64,000 nt of DNA from Lycium barbarum (Eukaryota > Streptophyta > Magnoliopsida > Solanales > Solanaceae), in the NCBI RefSeq assembly GCF_019175385.1, contig NC_083348.1, forward strand, positions 46,584,950 to 46,648,949, in the 5' to 3' direction. A program made the translations under genes and the position numbers. Each line of letters starts with the position of its first letter. Positions within the stretch are counted from its first letter, which is position 1. This document shows, piece by piece, positions 59,537 through 64,000 of this stretch. The notes under the pieces were generated by a model. It did not search any database. It worked only from the letters and a program-made list of their open reading frames with translations, and was not told the DNA's origin.

Positions 59537-61910
59537 TGTCACGACCCAACTAGGGGCCGCGACGGGTACCCGGAGCTAGATACCGAGCACCGCTCACTCT
59601 ACTACTCATTTTACTCATTTAATGATCTTTTGCCAGTTTTATGCATGAAAGTATAGGAAACATAATTTGTATCAAAACATAAGTACTTTATATACATATG
59701 TCTCTCGGCTATCAAAATAATATATACATAATAATAGCATCTTTTGAGACCACCTGACCCACACTACGTATCTACGAGCCTCTACTGTCATAATGAATAC
59801 ATAGACGGAACAAGACTTCGTCGTGCCCAAAATATATATACATATATACCAAAGAGAAATCATAAGCACCTCCGAACAATGGAGTGCTCTCCACCGCTGA
59901 CAGCTCCTAAGTATCTGGATCAAGCTCGCCTCCCTGTCTACCTGTGGGCATGAACACAGCGTCCAAAGAAGGGACGTCAGTATGAATATTGTACTGAGTA
60001 TGAGAGGCATGAACAATGAAGAAAGGCATCAATAATATAATGAGAGCATCAATATAAAGCATATGGATCTGACCGATAATCATAAATGGAATAATGCATG
60101 TTGTCTTACTCATACTTATCATCGTAACATGTATGCATCATATGCAAGCTGCCCGCCCATGTCGGAACGGTGTGATAATCAATAATATAAGCCCGCGTCC
60201 AGGCCTCCCGCGTCCGGGGTACCATCTCATGCCGCCCACTAGTGGTGTCTGCCTACGCCCGAAGGTCGTGGTGTATCCGTATCGCCGCCCGCCGAAGCGG
60301 TGTCTGCCCGGCCAACTAGGCCCGGTATGCAATGCTAATGCCATGCTTATCATAAAATAATCATAATAATGTACTCATTGTAAAATACTTATCTTATCAT
60401 AGCACATGCGTAAGGTTTGAGAACAACTTTACTCTATCGGGGTGACGTAAGGTCGTGACCCCCCGATTACTTTATGGAGCAATTACGGACATTCTGCCTC
60501 ACCTTGAAAGGACTAGTACATAAGGTGAGTGTAGGCAAGGACTAACATCATCATCATCCTAGCATCATCATATCGTATAACTTATCTCATATAGGCATTT
60601 AACTTTTTGGAATGTAGGAGCTCATGGAAAGATGGTAATTCGGACTATAAGATTCATGCCATTGGAAAGAAAGGACTAGCCTCACATACCTTGCCGTTTA
60701 GCTAAGTTGTTGTCCACTTATTCTCCTTCGATACCACGTCATCACCTTCATGGGAGAATTCGTACTTCATTAGTTAATTAACTACAAGAACGGATCGCTA
60801 GTTCTAGGAAAATTTGGGCAGTACTTCCTTCGTTTATACTACTTTTCCCATGTTCTATATCTACCCCCAACATTCACAATGCTATTCGATCGCAATATCG
60901 CAATCAAAATCATCATTTATGCACCATTAGCAAAATCCACCATTTTCCTCCAATTTTCCCATATCTATAGCTCACCTTAGTGCTTTCGTGCATTTACTAC
61001 TTGTTTCACGTTATAAATATCATTTATATCGTATTTGTACTCACAACACTTCAACATTCATGATTCAATTCCACTATCATTCATTTATGTCACTATTCAC
61101 TCAATAATGACTCATTCCTATGTTCTTCTACATTTTAAGTATCTAAGCCTTCCAATACCCTGAATCACGTGGTATAGTCATGAAACATACCTTAAATGAT
61201 GATTGAACAGGCCTTGAGTTGAAATACTTCACTTAGCAAAAACCCTAGTTCCACCCTTTTTAAGGATTTCTTGACTTAGATGATCCTTTGATGTGTTCTT
61301 ACACTTGTTTTCATGAATTTAGTGGTGTTGGTCATGATGTTCCCTTTGATTCTCTTGAATTCTTATGGAGGAAATATTTGGAGAGTTCTAGAGCATTCTT
61401 GAGTTATATGGAAGAAAAATGAAATGAAATGAAGCCTAAGTTCCTTTTAATAATCACAAAACTGATCTTTAATGAAACATTGTCGGGATGAACAGTGGTC
61501 GTAAACCACAGTTTACGGACCGTATTCTGGTTTACGGTCCGTCCTCCGCGATCGTTTTTAAGCATTTCAAAAGCAGAAAGTTTGGCTAAGGGACATGGCA
61601 GTTTACGACCGAGGTTTACGGTCCGTAAACCAGTTTACGGGCCGTCCTCCAAGTCGTTTTTAGCCATTTCAACACTTTGACAGAACTTGAAATTTTTGGA
61701 CAGCTGGAGGACGATTGCACTATACGGTCCGTAAATCACTTTACGGGCCGTATAGTGCCCTTTACGACCACTAAGCTGAAAATTCTCCGCCACTTCCTTA
61801 TTTCCAAAAATTCATAATTAGCCATTCCCGACTTAGTAAAACATCATACACTCAAGCCCTTCATTGCTCTATTCATCACCCAAGTACGGAAAAATTTCCG
61901 AGGTGTAACA
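59537..61910 (-). repeat. 3' LTR, 2374 bp
   Basis: TGTCACGACCC on the left, CCGAGGTGTAACA on the right, directly followed by the polypurine tract. It includes a GC-rich block at 60170-60330 (CCCGCGTCC repeats) and a palindrome array at 61500-61770. Open frames in the LTR have no motif. Confidence 0.88.
61500..61770. repeat. TTTACGG-N-CCGTAAA palindrome array with a 40-bp hairpin
   Basis: Words with ACGG/CCGT arms and a variable centre: GTTTACGGACCGTA (61511), GTTTACGGTCCGTC (61530), GTTTACGGTCCGTAAAC (near 61616), GTTTACGGGCCGTC (61633). The last two words, TATACGGTCCGTAAA and TTTACGGGCCGTATA, face each other to make a near-perfect inverted repeat at 61718-61757 with about 18-bp arms. The array lies 140-410 bp from the LTR 5' end. 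Confidence 0.85.
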
Positions 61911-61947
61911 TTCTTCCCCCCTTTTGGAACATTCGTCCTCGAATGTT
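61911..61947 (-). other. Polypurine tract and conserved hairpin
   Basis: On the minus strand, AAAAGGGGGGAAGAA abuts TGTTACACCTCGG. The 20-mer AACATTCGTCCTCGAATGTT at 61928-61947 is the same inverted repeat as at 1956-1975 and 32580-32599. Confidence 0.88.
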
Positions 61948-62114
61948 CGACACTCGGGAGTTCTAGAAAAAGTTTGCCAGAGTCTCCTTTGTAATTTGAC
62001 TCTACCAACCTGTCACAACAACCCACAATATCATGGCCTTACAGGGCTATATCACACTATCAACACATCCATGGCCACACACGACTAAAAGCATAATACT
62101 AAAGTGTACATACC

Positions 62115-64000
62115 TTACATCTTCGACGTTTCATCTTGAATCCCTTCTGGGGGTTGGAATAAATGCGGGTATTTGGCTTTCATCTTTTTTTCCGCTTCCC
62201 AAGTCATTTTTTCGAGGTTGTTGTTTCGCCATCGAACCTTGACCGAAGCGACTTCTTTATTTCGGAGTCGTCGCACCTGTCTATCTAAAATGGCAATAGG
62301 TACTTCTTCATATGTCAGCTTCTCTGTCACCTGCACATCGTCAACCGGGACTATTCGTGTAGGATCCCCGATACACCTGCGGAGCATCGAAACATGGAAC
62401 ACCGGATGGAGTGATTCAAGCTCCGAAGGTAGGTCCAATTCATATGCTACCTGTCCCACCTTACGGACAATTTTATAAGGTCCGATGTATCTTGGACTCA
62501 ACTTCCCTTTTTTGCCAAATCTCATCACCCCTTTCATTGGCGATACCTTCAGAAATACCCAGTCATTTACCTGGAATTCTAAATCTCGTCGGCGGTTGTC
62601 CGCATAAGACTTTTGGCGACTTTGGGCTATTAACAGTCGGTCTCGAATCACTTTAACTTTTTCAACTGCTTGTTGGATCAAGTCGGGGCCAATCAATTGT
62701 ACTTCTTCGGTTTCAAACCATCCAATTGGGGATCTACATTTTCTTCCGTACAAAGCTTCATATGGGGCCATTTGAATACCGGAATGGTGGCTGTTGTTGT
62801 AGGCAAACTCAATTAATGGCAAATGATCATCCCAACTACCGCCAAAGTCTAGTACACACGCTCGTAACATATCTTCTAAAGTTTGAATGGTACACTCGGC
62901 TTGCCCGTCAGTCTGTGGGTGAAATGCCGTGCTGAATTTGACTTAAGTACCTAACCCTTCTTGAAAATATTTCCAAAACTTAGCTGTAAACTGGGCCCCT
63001 CTGTCTATAATAATGGCTACAGGAATTCCATGAAGTCGCACAATTTCTTTCAAATACAACCTCGCATAATCTTCCGCCGAATACGTGGTTCTGACTAGGA
63101 GGAAATGAGCTGCTTTCGTGAGCCTGTCCACGATCACCCATATAGAGTCATATTTGCCTCGGGAACGGGGTAATCCCACAATAAAATCCATATTAATCTC
63201 TTCCCATTTCCAGGTAGGAATTTCCATTGCTTGCAATAAGCCCCCTGGCTTCTGATGTTCTGCTTTCACCTGTTGGCAGTTCGGACATTGCGCCACGAAA
63301 TCTGCTATGTCTCGTTTCATGCCATCCCACCAATATAGCAATTGAAAGTCATGATACATTTTGATCGTACCTGGATGGATGGAATACCGAGAATGGTGCG
63401 CTTCCTCTAAAATTCGCTGGCGTAATTTTGCCACATCCAGTACACACAGTCTGTCTCGGTATCTAAGAACCCCATCTATGGAAACTGCAAATGGAGACTT
63501 CTCTTTCCCACGGGATACATCCCTGTGATGACACATCTGTGGATCTTCGTACTGGCGGTCTTTTATCTCCGCATTCAAGGGCGAGACTGCAGGATCATTA
63601 ACACTAATTCCTGCCTTACCTGAATCAATTACACGTACCCCAAGATTTGCTAGTTGATAGAGCTCACGAACCATTTCTTTCTTTTCTGAAGGGACTTCAC
63701 TTAAACTGCCCATTGATCGACGGCTAAGCGCGTCTGCTACCACATTCGCTTTCCCGGGGTGGTATAAAATATTCACGTCATAATCCTTCAACAATTCCAA
63801 CCACCGCCTCTGTCGTAGGTTCAACTCCTTCTACTTAAAAATATGTTGAAGACTCTTGTGATCTGTATAGATATCGACGTGCACACCGTACAGATAATGC
63901 CTCCATATCTTTAAGGCATGCATAACCACAGCCAATTCGAGATCATGAGTCGGATAATTCTGTTCATGATTCCGCAACTGTCTCGAAGCATATGCAATAA
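62115..64000 (-). pseudogene. Nearly intact pol: RNase H end, integrase, chromodomain-like tail, two stops
   Basis: One reading frame covers the whole stretch. RNase H end: YTDHKSL (near 63865) and VVADALSRRSM (near 63730). Integrase zinc region: HPGTIKMYHD ... CPNCQQVK (63385-63270). Core: NMDFIVGLP (63193) and IDRGAQFT (near 63000). Later: FAYNNSHHSG (62800), SPRYIGPYKIV (62490), then the chromodomain-like tail AILDRQVRRLRNKEV ... MTWEAEKKMKAKYPHLF ending at 62115. Stops: TAG at 63831-63833 and TAA at 62943-62945, each where the sister copy at 1-1885 has a glutamine codon (CAA or CAG), so each is a single C-to-T change. No frameshift is seen. The frame runs off the window, so RT, protease and gag cannot be judged. 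Confidence 0.92.

Larger units (their letters stand above)
59537..64000 (-). mobile_element. Ty3/gypsy Tekay/Del-type retrotransposon, minus strand, 3' half, cut by window end
   Basis: From the right: RNase H end at the window edge, integrase, chromodomain-like tail, hairpin, polypurine tract and 3' LTR. The pol has only two stops over about 1.9 kb, so this is the youngest-looking coding element in the window. The left flank AAATG (59532-59536) should reappear beyond the window if the 5' end is intact. Confidence 0.92.

Noticed and set aside
1..64000. CRISPR array, bacterial operons, phage or plasmid features
   Set aside because: Introns, MITEs, plant LTR retrotransposons and very low coding density show plant nuclear DNA. 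The spaced repeats are LTR minisatellites without array structure.

Overview
This window is plant nuclear DNA, most likely from a eudicot and plausibly a Solanaceae species. The evidence is a dense, nested load of Ty3/gypsy chromovirus elements (Tekay/Del type) with long LTRs, plus copia LTR pieces, an RTE-type LINE, Stowaway- and Tourist-like MITEs, and one intron-containing host gene. The species call is inference from repeat style. No prokaryotic gene organisation, CRISPR array, rRNA or tRNA gene was seen.

Layout. 1-3211 is the 3' half of a plus-strand Tekay-type element with a decayed pol and a 3' LTR. 3212-10022 holds a chromodomain scrap, an unassigned purine-rich region, a copia 3' end and an inverted copia LTR piece split by a solo LTR (7737-9892). 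10023-25155 is an unassigned repeat-like host sequence containing a three-level nest: LTR 13856-~23371, inside it solo LTR 14671-21355, inside that solo LTR 14937-18404. The inner two have exact 5-bp target duplications. 25156-30178 holds a microsatellite, a copia LTR piece, more LTR fragments and a Tourist-like MITE.

30179-~42501 is a minus-strand LTR element with both LTRs, an initiator-Met tRNA primer site and a polypurine tract, but little recognisable coding sequence. Its 5' LTR is split by a solo LTR (37611-40799). 42880-46963 is a minus-strand RTE-like LINE pseudogene split inside its endonuclease by a solo LTR (44624-46783). 46964-51226 is AT-rich DNA with a small MITE, a 172-bp tandem duplication, a foldback element and a Mutator-like element with a 10-bp target duplication.

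The only host gene I can support is at 51836-53445, minus strand. It has three coding exons for a 321-residue VTT/SNARE-associated Golgi-type membrane protein, and its reading frame looks intact. Upstream of it lie a Stowaway MITE, a decayed gypsy RT-integrase relic and a second Stowaway MITE. The window ends in a minus-strand Tekay-type element (59537-64000) whose pol is broken by only two visible stop codons.

The elements do not form a pathway; they record successive insertions. The most unusual pattern is that three LTR families each carry, near the LTR 5' end, an array of short palindromes with a family-specific word: ACCGC-N4-GCGGT, TTTACGG-N-CCGTAAA, or a GTACATG/CATGTAC type. A 20-nt perfect hairpin sequence next to the polypurine tract is identical in three otherwise diverged elements. 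All boundaries and translations were worked out by eye, without alignment or database search.
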